Shown in pieces: positions 34,602 to 45,715 of a stretch of DNA of 64,000 nt; within the stretch, counting starts at the first letter, position 1; each line of letters opens with the position of its first letter. The notes under the pieces were generated by a model. It searched no databases and was not told the DNA's origin. It saw nothing but the letters and a program-made list of their open reading frames with translations. The stretch spans positions 94,616 through 158,615 of the forward strand of contig NW_019091509.1 in the NCBI RefSeq assembly GCF_001949145.1, in the 5' to 3' direction. The stretch comes from Acanthaster planci (Eukaryota > Echinodermata > Asteroidea > Valvatida > Acanthasteridae). The position numbers and the translations under genes are program-made.

Positions 34602-35061
34602 ACAGGTGGAAAGGCTTGCGGTAGCACCATGCGAAGGAATATATCTCTTATGAGTATGTATGGTTCAGAAAAGGGCCGGGAGTATACTCAACGTTTCGGA
34701 GTGCGTACTCAGTCTGTTATCAGGAGACTGAAGATCGGGCTGTGTATGTAAGGTGGCTGGATGCAGCGGGATGTGACGAGGATGCTGTTGGTAGGCATTC
34801 ATGCGGGACAGGGTCCTGCATGTCAATGAGGAGTGTCAGTGGGCATAGGTATTGTGCAGGGTGAGGGCCGAGGGTATAGGAAACCCATAGGCAGGGTGGG
34901 GACTGGGGTCATAGGAAGTACACCACTTCTCCACGGCACTTCAACACAACGGCTGCAAGCTGCAGCAGATCAAGACTAAGATCCCCTCCCAGCCGAAGGG
35001 TCTCCTATGCCCAAAGCCACTTAGATAAGGCCCCTATTTCTGTTGCCCTCCCCTACCTCGG

Positions 35062-35745
35062 TTGTACTTCCAGCGTATCCTGAACAAGCATGGCATCAAG
35101 GTGTTACACACAGCTCCTCACAAGATCCACAACATGCTGACATTCCACAAGGACCGACAAGATCCCCACCGACCAGGGGTGTATAAGATTCCTTGCCAAT
35201 GCGGCAAAGTGTACATTGGCGAGACTGGCAGGGACCTCCCCACCAGAGTCAAAGAACACCAAGCCCATGGCAGGAAGGGAGACTACGAGAAGTTGGCAAT
35301 AGTCGAGCATTCCCACTCCCAGTGGGATTAAGCTCACCTCATCACTAGCATCGAGAACTGGTACCCAAGACACATCAGAGAAGCCTTGGAGATCCTCAAG
35401 CACGACAGCATTCCCCAAGACATCGGTTTCTCCATCAGTGACATCTGGCAACCCCTGATCACCTCCCAGTCCAATGGGTCCTCTATACCCTGGGACACCC
35501 CAACCCTGCCTATGGGTCTCCTATACCCTCGGCCCTCACCCCGCACCTACCTATGCCCACTGACATGCCTCACTGACCTGCAGGACCCTGTCCCGCATGA
35601 GCGCCCACCAACAGCATCCTTGTCACACCCCGCTGCATCCAGCCACCTTATATATGCAGCCCCATCTTTGGCATCTCTTCAGTCTCCTGATGACGGATTG
35701 AGCATGCAGTCTGAAATGTTGAGTATACTCCCGGTTCTTTTCTGA
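35062..35745 (+). pseudogene. Penelope-like GIY-YIG endonuclease domain
   Basis: One frame runs from 35062 to 35745 with a single in-frame TAA at 35329-35331. It contains NKHGIKVLHTAPHKIHN, the linker usual before the nuclease, then GVYKIPCQCGKVYIGETGR, the GIY-YIG core with its CxC motif and catalytic arginine, then TRVKEHQ and, after the stop, SIENWYPRHIREALEILKH. In Penelope-like elements this endonuclease follows the reverse transcriptase and nicks target DNA. Upstream (34920-35060) weaker matching sequence in other frames precedes it, but no RT catalytic motif is found. The tail of the frame extends into the right inverted arm. Confidence 0.8.
35684..35722 (+). ncRNA. Hammerhead-ribozyme-like motif in the Penelope terminal repeat
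   Basis: CTGATGA (35687-35693) is followed by a 7-bp hairpin, CGGATTG (35694-35700) with CAGTCTG (35707-35713), and then by AAA, so CTGATGA and GAAA have the spacing of a hammerhead core. Penelope terminal repeats are known to carry such ribozymes. However, if the G of GAAA is counted as part of the core, stem II pairs less well, and I could not build convincing stems I and III. The inverted copy near 34714 has CTGATAA instead. Confidence 0.3.
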
Positions 35746-36165
35746 ACCACACATACTCATAAGAAAGGTATATTCCTTCACATGGTGCTACCACAAGCCT
35801 TTCCACCTGTTGCCGTCCTTCACCATGAATAGCCTGAAATTTCATAAAATAATAAGCTTGGTCCAGCCCTGGCATCAGTTGGCCCAGGGATGGCTAGAGG
35901 TGGGCCAAGCCTGGTATGCCAACCCTGGCCCAACTCTCCCTGGCTGGGCCACAGCCCTCGTGCTGGCTGGAATGTGTCTGTCACAAGGACAGAACACAGG
36001 GCTTTTTGCCTTTTTGTTGTTCTGAAGAAAAGTGCCTTGTTGGCATGTCATCATTCGCTTTGAATATTCAGATTCATATATTTACATATGCAACCCTGTC
36101 CCAAAAGTAGTCTTGGGTTATATCTTCAGTTTTATATTTATCTTGGATATTCCTGCTTTCCTAAA

Positions 36166-38000
36166 AGATCACAGGATGCTCTTTGTATCCACTGCCTTTA
36201 ATCTCTGACTAGTACACAAGTGTGTACACTCCAAGTAATTTTTACAGGAAATCAGCAAGATGTTGGGACACTTAGTCCTTACCCAGGCTGTGAGAGCCAT
36301 AAACTTCTGCTGAGTGCTCATCTGCCTAGATACTAAATGACCAATCAGTATTGGAGTCATGTGTGACATTTTTTAAGTTGTCCAATGAGAGCCTGAGCTG
36401 GTCATGTGGTAAGGACATCTTCTAGGTGACAGTTTGCCCCGTTTTGGCAAGCTTGGCATTCCAAGCTTTGCCATCGTGCTGACTACATGCCCGCGAACTT
36501 TTGGATCAGACGATCTCAAAATCAAAGTCTTCCTCCTATGTTCATGAATGTTGGCTCTCAATTTTAGGTAAGTTTGAGTTCCTATTTATATCATTTTCAT
36601 ACTGTTGTGTGTCTTTTCTGGAGTTTAGTCATTGCATTTTCATTATGATTCTTGTTGTAAATTGTGAAAAGAAGTGTACCGCTCGATTTTTATGAAGACT
36701 GGACTTTAAGATATTTTGAAAAGCCCAAGCAAATTTATGATGTTGAAGGTTTTTGTATCTTGTAATTTCCACTAGCCAGTAATGTTCTGAAACAAGATCC
36801 AAAAGGAGTGTTTCCTTGGAAAGCTTTGCTTTTACATTTAGTTTAAGACGTGTTTAGTGAAATATTTGAGATGGTTTGAGACCGTACTCACCATTCACTT
36901 TGACTTATGAGTAAGTGGATGCTGCAATCCTGGACAAAATAGCTGGAACACCTTCTGGGAACTGCGGTGAAAAGATCCCCCTCTCCCCTAGTCTATGTTG
37001 TGGTCATTTATTGGACCAACATTAAGCCCAGCTTTTCTAATGAGAAACAACATTGACAGGGGGTGAGCGGGAGGCATGTTCCAAGATTTGTCCAGTATTA
37101 TAGGAATGAGTTGTGCCCTTCACTGCATTGAGAAATGTGTGCAGATTTTGTATATACAGTGTATGTGGAAGTCAGGACTTATAACCTATCATATCCATGG
37201 TGTATGTGATAGACTGACTGTAGTCCTACAGTTTGGACTGATGCTTTTGTAATGCTTTTTGATGATTATGGTTTATTTGAACAAGGTTTCGTGAATATTC
37301 AATAGATTCTGGTGTGCATTGAATTATAAAAAGTTAGAGATATCAATTGTTTCTTGGTCAAGCTTTGACTTTGTTTTTCTGATTTATATAACATTTGTAA
37401 AAGTTGGAGTTTCCATCAATTGATTCCTACCTCATGATATGTGGGACTGAGAAATGTATTTCTAATGTGATCCTGTCTAGATTTAAGATTTTTTTCTAAG
37501 GCAATGCCTTAGATATATTTTCCTTTACAAGTTAACTTACATGCAAGATGGTATTCCATTGACCCACAGAAAGTCGGTTGCATTGGTCTGACCTTGTATG
37601 TGTATTTATATTAGTAATGTGGCATGGACCACTATACTCTCTATCTTAGTTACTGAACTGCTTGTTCTGAAAGAGGGTCTGGAGGAGAGTCTCTGTAGTC
37701 CACCTGAAGAGCTGTCCCCAGGCATCTCAGCCACCAAGCTATGTGACTTCCAGATATATTACAAGTACACCAAGGCATCAGTGGCGTTAATCATGAGCAC
37801 CGATCTTAATTGCAAGATCCGCAAGTATTCCTTTGAGTTACATTTTTTTCTGCTGAACCTTTGCTCTTTACTTTTGTCAACCGGCTACCTAACATGATGG
37901 ACTCCTGTTTTTCTACCTTTGAACGACTCGTCGTGTGTCATATGTACATCTAGAACTTTGACGCCATTTTTTCTTGAGCTCAAAGTATATTTTAACTTAA
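36166..38000. other. Intergenic, no supported gene
   Basis: AT-rich. A plus-strand block near 37660-37840 (with SPPEELSPGISATKLCDFQI) has protein-like composition but no clear splice sites or known motif, so I do not call it. Confidence 0.35.
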
Positions 38001-38539
38001 CCACTTTCTGCTGGGGCAGTTATCAATGTTGATGATGCTGGGCTGGGATATTTTCATTTTTTGTTTTCAAAATTCTTCAAAAATTCCTGTCTTCATTTAC
38101 GGGACATTTACAAACACATGAAGGACTGTCTGGTGTCCACTCTAGCCTGACAGACAAAATCTATTGATGCCTGAGTATCTCAGCTAGGCCTGCAGCCTTG
38201 TAAAAAGAGCCCAGATTGTGCGGTGTTATATAACTTTCTTTTGTTCACGAACCTGGCTCAGTGTGCTGCTGACCTCTTTCCAATAGGGTCCAGATTAGCA
38301 TGCAGCGGTGCTGTGTCCCTGGTGGTAATCCGCTCACTCTAAATGCCCCAAACCATGGTATACCATTTCAAAACAAGGCTGGATTATCTCTACTTTTGAG
38401 AGTGAAAAAAGTCAGTAATTCCCAGCAGCCTGGTCTTTTGTTCCTAGTATGGTCTTTTGTCACAAGGCCCAGTTCCCTTTGTCCGATTTCGGAGACCCCA
38501 GCTCCGCATATAAAGCATACGTTCCCCAGCAGGAAGTGG
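38001..38539. mobile_element. TTAA-flanked piggyBac-type MITE, copy B (539 bp)
   Basis: TTAA at 37997-38000 and 38540-38543. The ends CCACTTTCTGCTGGGG and, reverse-complemented from the right, CCACTTCCTGCTGGGG are inverted repeats. The interior matches copy C at 42246 in the same orientation (GAAAAAGAGCC / GTAAAAAGAGCCCAGATTGT, CTGACCTCTTTCCAATAGGG). Confidence 0.85.
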
Positions 38540-38543
38540 TTAA

Positions 38544-39439
38544 CAGGATACTTGGCTTTCTGTAAATCTCATATTTTAATTTACGGCCACATGATTTGGT
38601 GTTTTCTGCATTCACTTCATGTTTTTCATATTGATTGACTTGTTTATTACCCCCAATAAAACAAAATCTCTTCTGTACATAAATCCTGATTTGTGTGAGG
38701 TCGAGATTTTTTTCAAAAGGGAAATTAATACAAAAGTTGGTTCCTGCTATTTTGAAATGTTAACTATGGGTTACACATTATACAGGTTTTAACAAAAAAC
38801 ACATGCACTTCATAAGATATAGTGTGCTAACCTTACATACCCGGTGTGAACTTGTGAACAAAAGATGTCCACACGATGCAGGAAAGGAAGATGTTTTGTG
38901 GACTTACATATGTCCACAGGACATTTCCCCTCTCTGAAAAGGACATTGAGAGGCTTTGGGGGTTGGAGTCATCTGTCGTAAAAGGAAGAGGAACAGTCTC
39001 AAACGTTTTACAAAATCCATCTGAAAATCGTGTTCCCATTTCAAGAAAAACAAGTAATTTCACTGAGTTTCCTTAACTGCACAAAAAGAAAGGAATGTCC
39101 ACAGTAGGTATGTAAGGTAAGTGGGTGCGGTTTTTTTTGTTTTGTTTTTTTTTGCCCCTTGGTGAGATAAATGAACAGTTACACTATGGTTAAACCCATA
39201 TAAAGTATCCCCCAAAATTATATCTTGGCGATCTGTGTAGCAAAAGCTCAATGCATGGACCGCGGACCCAAAGAGCAGTCAATGTAAATGTTTACCTTTC
39301 CATTGACCGCTATGAAAAGAATGAGACTCTGTTAGTAAATCACATCCCTTTGAAGATATCTACAAAGTTTAAACTCAACCAGATATGTATTTCACGAGAT
39401 ATAGTACTTAAACGAGTGCACCTTTAATGTGAGGTGACT
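38544..39439. other. Intergenic, no supported gene
   Basis: Includes a T-rich run near 39130-39155. A plus-strand frame near 38876-39073 has no recognised motif. Confidence 0.35.
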
Positions 39440-40050
39440 TGTCTCATGACCACGAGGTAGCAAATGTGTAGTACAAAAACGTGTACAAAACCTATGGGGA
39501 AAACATCTTTAATCTCATGTCACGTGACCCCTAATGATGTCATGTGGACAATTTTGTTCTGGGACCTTCTTTTCATGGTGGACTACGAGTGTGGACAAGT
39601 ATGGAATCAGTCCAACCGACTAGAAAACCGAAGACTGGCTGTTGAAAAGCCAGTCCTATGGGGAAAAATTAAATATTCAAAATTCTATAAAGAATCAGCT
39701 GATGATGTCATTGTGGCTTCAGGGAGGAAGGCACATCTTAGCTGGTGGAGTAAGAGTTTGTACCTAGTATATATTCTGTTTGATAAAAGTGTCTGATTGT
39801 TGAAAGCATGTACGAAACCTACAGGAGAAATCAAATATTCAAAATTCTATAAAAAATCAGGTGATGGTGTCATCATGACGTAATGCTTTGCGGCACATTA
39901 TTGCTTCAGGATCTTTGCCTGATGCAACTTTGATGAAGATACAAACTTGCAAAGGGACTAAAGTGCCGCGCAGAAAAACCCTGTAAAAAAATAAAAGGGT
40001 TTTGGCAGAACAAGAAGAAACAAGAGGTCTATGACTGTTCCAGGACAGAT
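39440..40050. repeat. CRE-containing dispersed repeat, locus 1
   Basis: Three imperfect units, each pairing a segment ACGTGTACAAAACCTATGGG / TAAATATTCAAAATTCTATA with a following TGATGATGTCATCATGACGT-like palindrome (near 39540, 39703 and 39865). The same family occurs at 62930-63830. The right end shares TTGCAAAGGGACTAAAGT with the other locus at 63425. Confidence 0.65.
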
Positions 40051-42240
40051 CATAGAGCTTTTCTGCATTTGCACATTGTAACAAGAAAGTTGCAGGGACC
40101 AACTGTCACAACCAGAAGTTATAAAAAGAAAGGCAAATCAGAAATTATGAATCTGAAAAATTGCTGTCTTGAACAGTGTTTTGTTACAACATTCAGTCTT
40201 TATTTCATGGGTTGAAAGAATTTACATGTTGCTATTTGCACATCAGTGAAGTAGGTAGAAGCACGCTACATAAGTCTTGTAAAACTGGTAATTCATGTCA
40301 ATTTAGAGCTGAAGCCAGTTTAAAACATGGAGAATAGAAGAGGATTCAGACAAGTTCTGATATACAGACAGTGTAATGTGTTGTGGGATAGACAGGTCTT
40401 AAATGTCCTGAGGAGCTCAAAGTTCTCAAAAAAGAGTTTAGGCTCCAAAATGCTTCAGAATCCTGGCAAATGATATGAATTTTCAAGTCCATGGTGATTA
40501 AATTTTTTCAATGCCATGACTTCAGTGAAGTTGTTACCAGCTACCATCAGAAAGACCAATTGAACAAAAAACTAATGGATCAAACTTGTGATAAGATTGG
40601 ACATTGGTGTAAATAAATATTACGTTAGAAACCTTTAGACAGTATCTGCATGTAAAATTGATAATAAATTACTTCAATCATAAACAAAATGTGACCCAAC
40701 CTACCAAACAGTCAGACATCACAAAAGCTACTGTTGTGTTACAAGCTTTGAAAAACCAAAATACAAACACATGTATAAATCAACAGGATCCCTTAATATT
40801 TTCCAGTCACAACAATTTTCACTTTTGTCATATTGCGAAACTGACTGGTACATCAAAATAAAGTACTGAGTTTGCTCTGTCATGCAAACCAAAATTACTA
40901 AAAACTTGTCTTTAAGACTCATTTGGAGGACTCTAGACACAAAATAAACTTGCTTTTTCCCACAGATATTCCAGTTTAATTAAAACACAGAATTTACATA
41001 TGAGAGTACATATAGGAAGTTTGCAATGCCAAAATACATACCACCGAACAAACAAAGTCTTCCTCATTGTTCAACAGAATCGAATGTGAAAATGTTAATG
41101 TGAAAATTAAAATGTACTATACAGATGTATAAAAATGTTGCAAAAACTTACTTTTTGATATGATTATCAAAGTAAACTTATAAGAAATGTGGAAACAAGC
41201 TGGCAAATGCTATAAACCATCTTTTGTAAACAAATCATCAAGAGACTCCAATATATTGATATCAGAATATAACTCTGTTGTGGGCACATCCTGGGGGTAG
41301 TAACCAAAACTGCATGTACTTGACATCGGTATTTTTGTATCACATATAACAATCACGTTGAGTCTTCTGATGAACAACTTGAGTCATTTACTATCAGCTA
41401 TTCAAATTAAGTCAGGTCAGTTTCCCATTTGTACCAGAGCTTTCAAGAGTTGTAAGTACATGTATTGAATCATTACAACTCTATTTGAAGATGTTGCTGA
41501 AAACTGACACTGTGGAAAGCAGAAAACACATAAAATATAATTCAATGTGCAAGATAACTAAGAAATAGAAAAACAGTGAGCATTTGTGTAAGTTGAAAAC
41601 ACTGGGTTACCTGAAAGAACATCATCAGATCTTTTGAGATGTCAGAAAAAGCATGACGTTTTGCTAATCAAATGAGATTTTAACTATGGTAAAAACATAA
41701 TGCATAAGTTTCACATTTCAGAAAATGAACTTTCTTTTAAGTTCTGCTGGAGGGCTTTCAGACTACATTGCTGCTTCTTTTATGCTGCACAGAGCTGGAA
41801 AGTGCTTTTTTTTCCCAGATATATTCACTTATTGCTACACTTCAAAATTTCCCAAGAACACCTTAGCAAAATTGTGTTAAGGAATAAAAAGTTGTCAAGA
41901 GCGCCACATTAAAAACTGTGGTCATGGTGTATCGCTATAGAAAAACTATATTCTAACTATATCACATGTTTGTAATTATTGACCTCAAAATGCCAGTATC
42001 AGGTTTGACATTTGACGGTATCAGAGTGGCATTATAAAGATAAGCTCATCAGTGGGAAGCCAGCCTCATGAGGTACCCGTAGGGAGGAGTCAACCGGCTA
42101 AGTTTACTGCTGAAATCAAGGTGTCACTATATAAAGTATGATTCATATGCCCCGTCCTGCAAGACCAAACCACATTTGTAATTACAAGAGGCAATGGATA
42201 ATGCTAGATGTTGGGCTGGGGTAATGCCAAGCATCTTGGC
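40051..42240. other. Intergenic, AT-rich, no supported gene
   Basis: No coding block with recognised motifs and no repeat boundary was found over about 2.2 kb. Confidence 0.4.
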
Positions 42241-42245
42241 ATAAA

Positions 42246-42823
42246 CCACTTGCTGCCGGGTGGATTTTTCTTGAGCAAGACAAGATGCCGGCTCATTTTC
42301 AATATTTTCCATTTTCAAAGTCCTTCAAAAATTCATCATTTCATTTAAGGGCTGTTAATACCAAAATGAAGGACTCTTTGGGCAATATTCTAAAGCTGAC
42401 AGGTAAAAATCATTGACTCCTGAATATTTCAGCCAGGCTTGCAGCACTGGAAAAAGAGCCTAGATTGTGGGGTGTTACGTAAGATTCTTCTGTTCCCGAA
42501 AACGGCACAGTGCACTGCTGACCTCTTTTCAATAGGGGCCAGATTGGCGTGCTGTGTGGCTCATCACTGCGGTGGTGGAGAGCTTTTGTCCCCGGTGGTA
42601 AGCCGCTCACTATAAATGCCTCAAACCGTGGTATACTCAAAATAAGGCTGAATTTTCTCCACTATTGAGAGTGACAAAATGTCAGTAATGCCCAGCAGCT
42701 CAGTCTTTTGTGCTGAGCACAGTCTTTTGTTATAAGGCCCAACTCTTTTGTCCCAGTTCTGGGCTCCCCGTCTCTGCATATAAAGCCTATGTACTCGAAA
42801 ATAGGTCGCCCGGCAGGAAGGGG
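42246..42823. mobile_element. TTAA-flanked piggyBac-type MITE, copy C (578 bp)
   Basis: The right end is CGGCAGGAAGGGG followed by TTAA (42824-42827). The left end is CCACTTGCTGCCGGG preceded by TAAA, a probable one-base change from TTAA. The interior is homologous to copy B and to the reverse complement of copy A. Confidence 0.8.
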
Positions 42824-42827
42824 TTAA

Positions 42828-43562
42828 TGTTGATGTTTGTACAAGGTTTTGTTTATCTCATAAATCATTTCAAAGATTAGGTAAGTTTTGATTTAGTAGT
42901 TGGCTTTGCATATGAAACATACCCTCAGTAACTCTGGAAATAAAGGCCAGACTTACAGACCAAAACTTCTTCCAGTGCTACATTTTTCAGATTCAGGAAT
43001 TATGAACATTGTAACTGTGCTGGTCAGTGAAATAAAGCTGAAACAATTTGGAATTCTAAATTGAAAATCAAAATGTCACTCTTTGGTTCAGGGTTAGCAT
43101 TTGAGCCAAGATTCAATTTGCTACAGAGAGGCAAAGAACTTCAACAGAGGCAGATCCCATCCCCACAAACTTTTGTATAATTTCAAGGTTTTAATCCCCT
43201 CAAAGTCTTCAGTAGAAGCCTTACAATACTTCAAATCTAACTGAATTATTATTGGCATTTGTTTGCCTGAATATTACAAGTACACTAGGCTGATAAGCCA
43301 CACAATCTAATCTTTCTAATGGAAATATCTTGATTTAGCTGAACAAAATGATCTTACACATGCACTTCACAGACATCAAATGTATATGAGGAGCAGAAAT
43401 TACCACAATGATGTTAACTTCAACATGAGAAAATACACATACTGCAATTAAGTCCAGTAGGTATGCTAGTGATTCATATCTTCAACAATTTGAGTAATGA
43501 AGAATAAGAACTGAATACCTGTTAAGTAACTGTTTTGATTCACATAAACTGCTGGGAAAGAA
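42828..43562. other. Intergenic, no supported gene
   Basis: AT-rich sequence up to the edge of the DIRS element. Confidence 0.35.
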
Positions 43563-43740
43563 TCCTCCCCCATGTTAAGTGTGTCAGGTCTACTAGAGCA
43601 TACCTACCCAAGCAGTCACTACATATATGTATGTTTCCCTCGTGCCTATTTATTATTCACTGAAAAGATTCGATCATCCGTGGTGACCTGACCTCCCACA
43701 TTGCAATGCAGTATTGTCGCCATGATTGTCCTTCTTTTCG
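43563..43740. repeat. DIRS inverted terminal repeat (element 3' end)
   Basis: Positions 43597-43740 are the reverse complement of about 48245-48405, sharing ACCTACCCAAGCAGTCACTA, TTTCCCTCGTGCCTATTTAT and CACTGAAAAGATTCGATCAT with small differences. The outer 34 bases (from TCCTCCCCC) are specific to this end, but their complement occurs in the internal complementary region. Confidence 0.75.
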
Positions 43741-43789
43741 AAAGTGACTCAAAAGAATTGGAGCCAAAAGCAGGGAGGATTGGTGGGAG

Positions 43790-43885
43790 AGGACTGTTTG
43801 GGTAGGTATGCTCTTGTAGATCTAACCCACACTTAATGTGGGGGAGGAGTCTACCGGGCCCCACCAACCCAAACAGTCACTACAC
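43790..43885. repeat. DIRS internal complementary region
   Basis: The first half (GACTGTTTGGGTAGGTATGC through CTTAATGTGGGGGAGGA) is complementary to the outer left end of the element at 43563-43620. The second half (GTCTACCGGGCCCC through CCAACCCAAACAGTCACTAC) is complementary to the outer right end at 48370-48407. In DIRS1 such a region bridges the two ends to form a circular intermediate. Confidence 0.7.
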
Positions 43886-44149
43886 AGGCAGAGTGACACT
43901 GACCTGGGGGAGGGGTTGGCGATGATCCGAAAGTGTTAGTCATGAGCACAATAATATGCACTAAGTAGTGTACAGTCAAACACAGATAAGAAGACACCGT
44001 TGATGCAAGAAAAACTATTGTGACAAGGCAATTTGTGAGGTCCGAAGCGCCTCATTATAATTAATTTGTTCTACTGTACTAAGGAGTAATAAATAATAAA
44101 TTCACCAAGAAAGGATCTTCACACTGACTGTTCCTGCACTCAGCCTCTG

Positions 44150-45271
44150 GTAGCCCAAGACTTCCTTGCTGCTGATAGTAGAATCGTCTTGCCATGTGCG
44201 GAGTCACTCTGCAAGATATCCCTCAGGTTGCAAGGGGTGAATGTACTACTTCTGGCACACAGCCTAACAGATGTCCGCAATGAAAATCCCAGTAAGGCCA
44301 AGAAGTAGATACTGCTCTTACATGATGGGCTCTGATATAGTGCTGGCTCTGGTTATCAGGATGTGATGGCCAGTTTGGGTTGGCGAATTTAATGGCCGAG
44401 ACTATCCAGCGTGCTATAGTGTCTTTTGCTGCTGGGCGATGTTGGTTTGGTAGAGGTAATAAATAGTTAGGAAACTGTACCTCTCATATTCTTGGTCTTG
44501 GCGAGGTACCACTTCAGGACACAAACTGGGCACCAGTATTTGTCCTCTTCATCTCCCGTATGTGAAGCAATTGTCTGTACAATGTGGTGGATTGAAAGAA
44601 GGAATGACGCTGTGTGGCTCTTACTGTAGATGTCCCTCAGCAACGGAAAGGGCTTGAAGCTCACATCCCCTTCTGGAAGTAGTTACGGCCAGGAGTAAGG
44701 CCAGTTTAATGCTGGTACGCATCAGGGAGGCTTTACTTAAAGGTTCAAAGGGGGCACCGCTGAGCATCCACAGGACTGTACTCAGGTTCATGGACAGCAC
44801 TAAATGTTTTACATGCATTGAATAAACATGTAGGAGATGGTGAAGGGCAGCGTTATTGGAAATGTTGGATCCATCTTTAAAGCCGGAATGGATGGCAGCC
44901 AGAGCTGATCTGTAGTAACGGATTGTGGAAACTTGTCAACCAGAATGAAAAAGGTACATGAAGTCTGTGACTGCCCTCAGTGGAGCATTGGTTGGAGCCA
45001 CAGCATGTTCGTCATACTACGTAGCGAAATGTCGTATTCTGCTGTCGTACACCTTGCAGGTGGAAGACTGTCGCCCCCATGTGGCCATGGCTGCAGTATT
45101 GCTAGAAAGTCCCACCGAGTGGAAGTTTCGTTGGACAATGTCCAGTACGTTAGGTGAAGATCTTCGGATGCTGGCTGGAGTATCTCCGATTTTGGCTGTC
45201 AGAAAATGTCTGGTCTCTTTGGAAGGACGAACGGCCGATGGACTAGGAGTCTCATCAGTCAAGGGAACCAT
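44150..45271 (-). pseudogene. DIRS tyrosine recombinase
   Basis: Minus-strand coding blocks give a DNA-binding N-terminal part with SSTCKVYDSRIRHFATWC-like sequence (45050-45015), then FEPLSKASLMRTSIKLALLL and VTTSRRGCELQALSV (44740-44655), where the arginine of SRRGCEL corresponds to the first catalytic arginine. WCPVCVLKWYLAKTK (44545-44495) is a conserved DIRS/Ngaro segment. HHVRAVSTSW (about 44330-44300) fits the HxxR box, and RFYYQQQ (about 44190-44170) supplies the candidate nucleophilic tyrosine. The frame changes near 44640 and again downstream, so this copy is broken. Such enzymes insert the circular cDNA by site-specific-type recombination. Confidence 0.75.
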
Positions 45272-45445
45272 GGTTGACGTGTCCAGAAGGAAGCCATTAG
45301 CAGAATCTGACAGTGTTCTTGTATTTTGGAGATGACCCGTGAGACCCGAGAGATTGGGAGAAGGCGTATGCTAATAGGCCAGTCCAATTTGAAAGGCGTC
45401 TGTAGCCCATGCTCTCGGGTGCATTGTTCTGGTACAAAACACATG
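45272..45445 (-). pseudogene. DIRS RNase H-region remnant
   Basis: The minus strand ends a block with ASFWTRQPWFP, resembling the conserved segment just upstream of the recombinase in DIRS-type pol proteins (W-P-R-x-x-W-x-P). No RT catalytic motif occurs upstream of it, which shows that the RT region has been lost. Confidence 0.5.
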
Positions 45446-45715
45446 GCATGTTATGTATGTTGTGGAACTACGCGGCAGAGGTTGCTGCAACATTGAAGGT
45501 GGGATTTTGCAGAGGGATATCTTCTTCAAGGTATCAATGCACTTTGCCTTGGTTTCCAGCTGGTGGAAAGGTCTTCACTGAAGAGAGGAAGTTGCTGGAG
45601 ATGAATCTTAACACCCTCGTGGGGAATGTGTATGACATCGAGGGCATTGGACCTTCTTGTCAAAGTCGTTAGGCAGGATATTCAAGCAACCTGTTTGAAT
45701 TTTTTTTGTTGCATG

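Larger units (their letters stand above)
33813..36165. mobile_element. Penelope-like element within a large imperfect inverted repeat
   Basis: The GIY-YIG coding region is flanked by inverted arms. Inner arms are 34602-34915 and 35485-35810 (shared words GAGTATACTC, GGTGGCTGGATGCAGCGG, GCGGGACAGGGTCCTGCA, CAGTGGGCATAGGTA). Outer arms are about 33970-34268 and 35838-36165 (shared CAAGGCACTTTTCTTCAGA, TCTGTCCTTGTGACAGACAC, GGCATACCAGGCTTGGCCCA). The left arm holds an extra 345-bp MITE that the right arm lacks. Inverted long terminal repeats are a known feature of Penelope-like elements. The reverse transcriptase is missing, so the copy is not autonomous. Confidence 0.75.

Noticed and set aside
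37598-37897. A plus-strand exon with SPPEELSPGISATKLCDFQI
   Set aside because: Protein-like in part, but no convincing acceptor or donor and no recognised family.
43563-43850. A separate small MITE at the left end of the DIRS element
   Set aside because: Its inverted segments are explained better as the DIRS terminal repeat plus the internal complementary region, since the second half also pairs with the far end at 48.4 kb.
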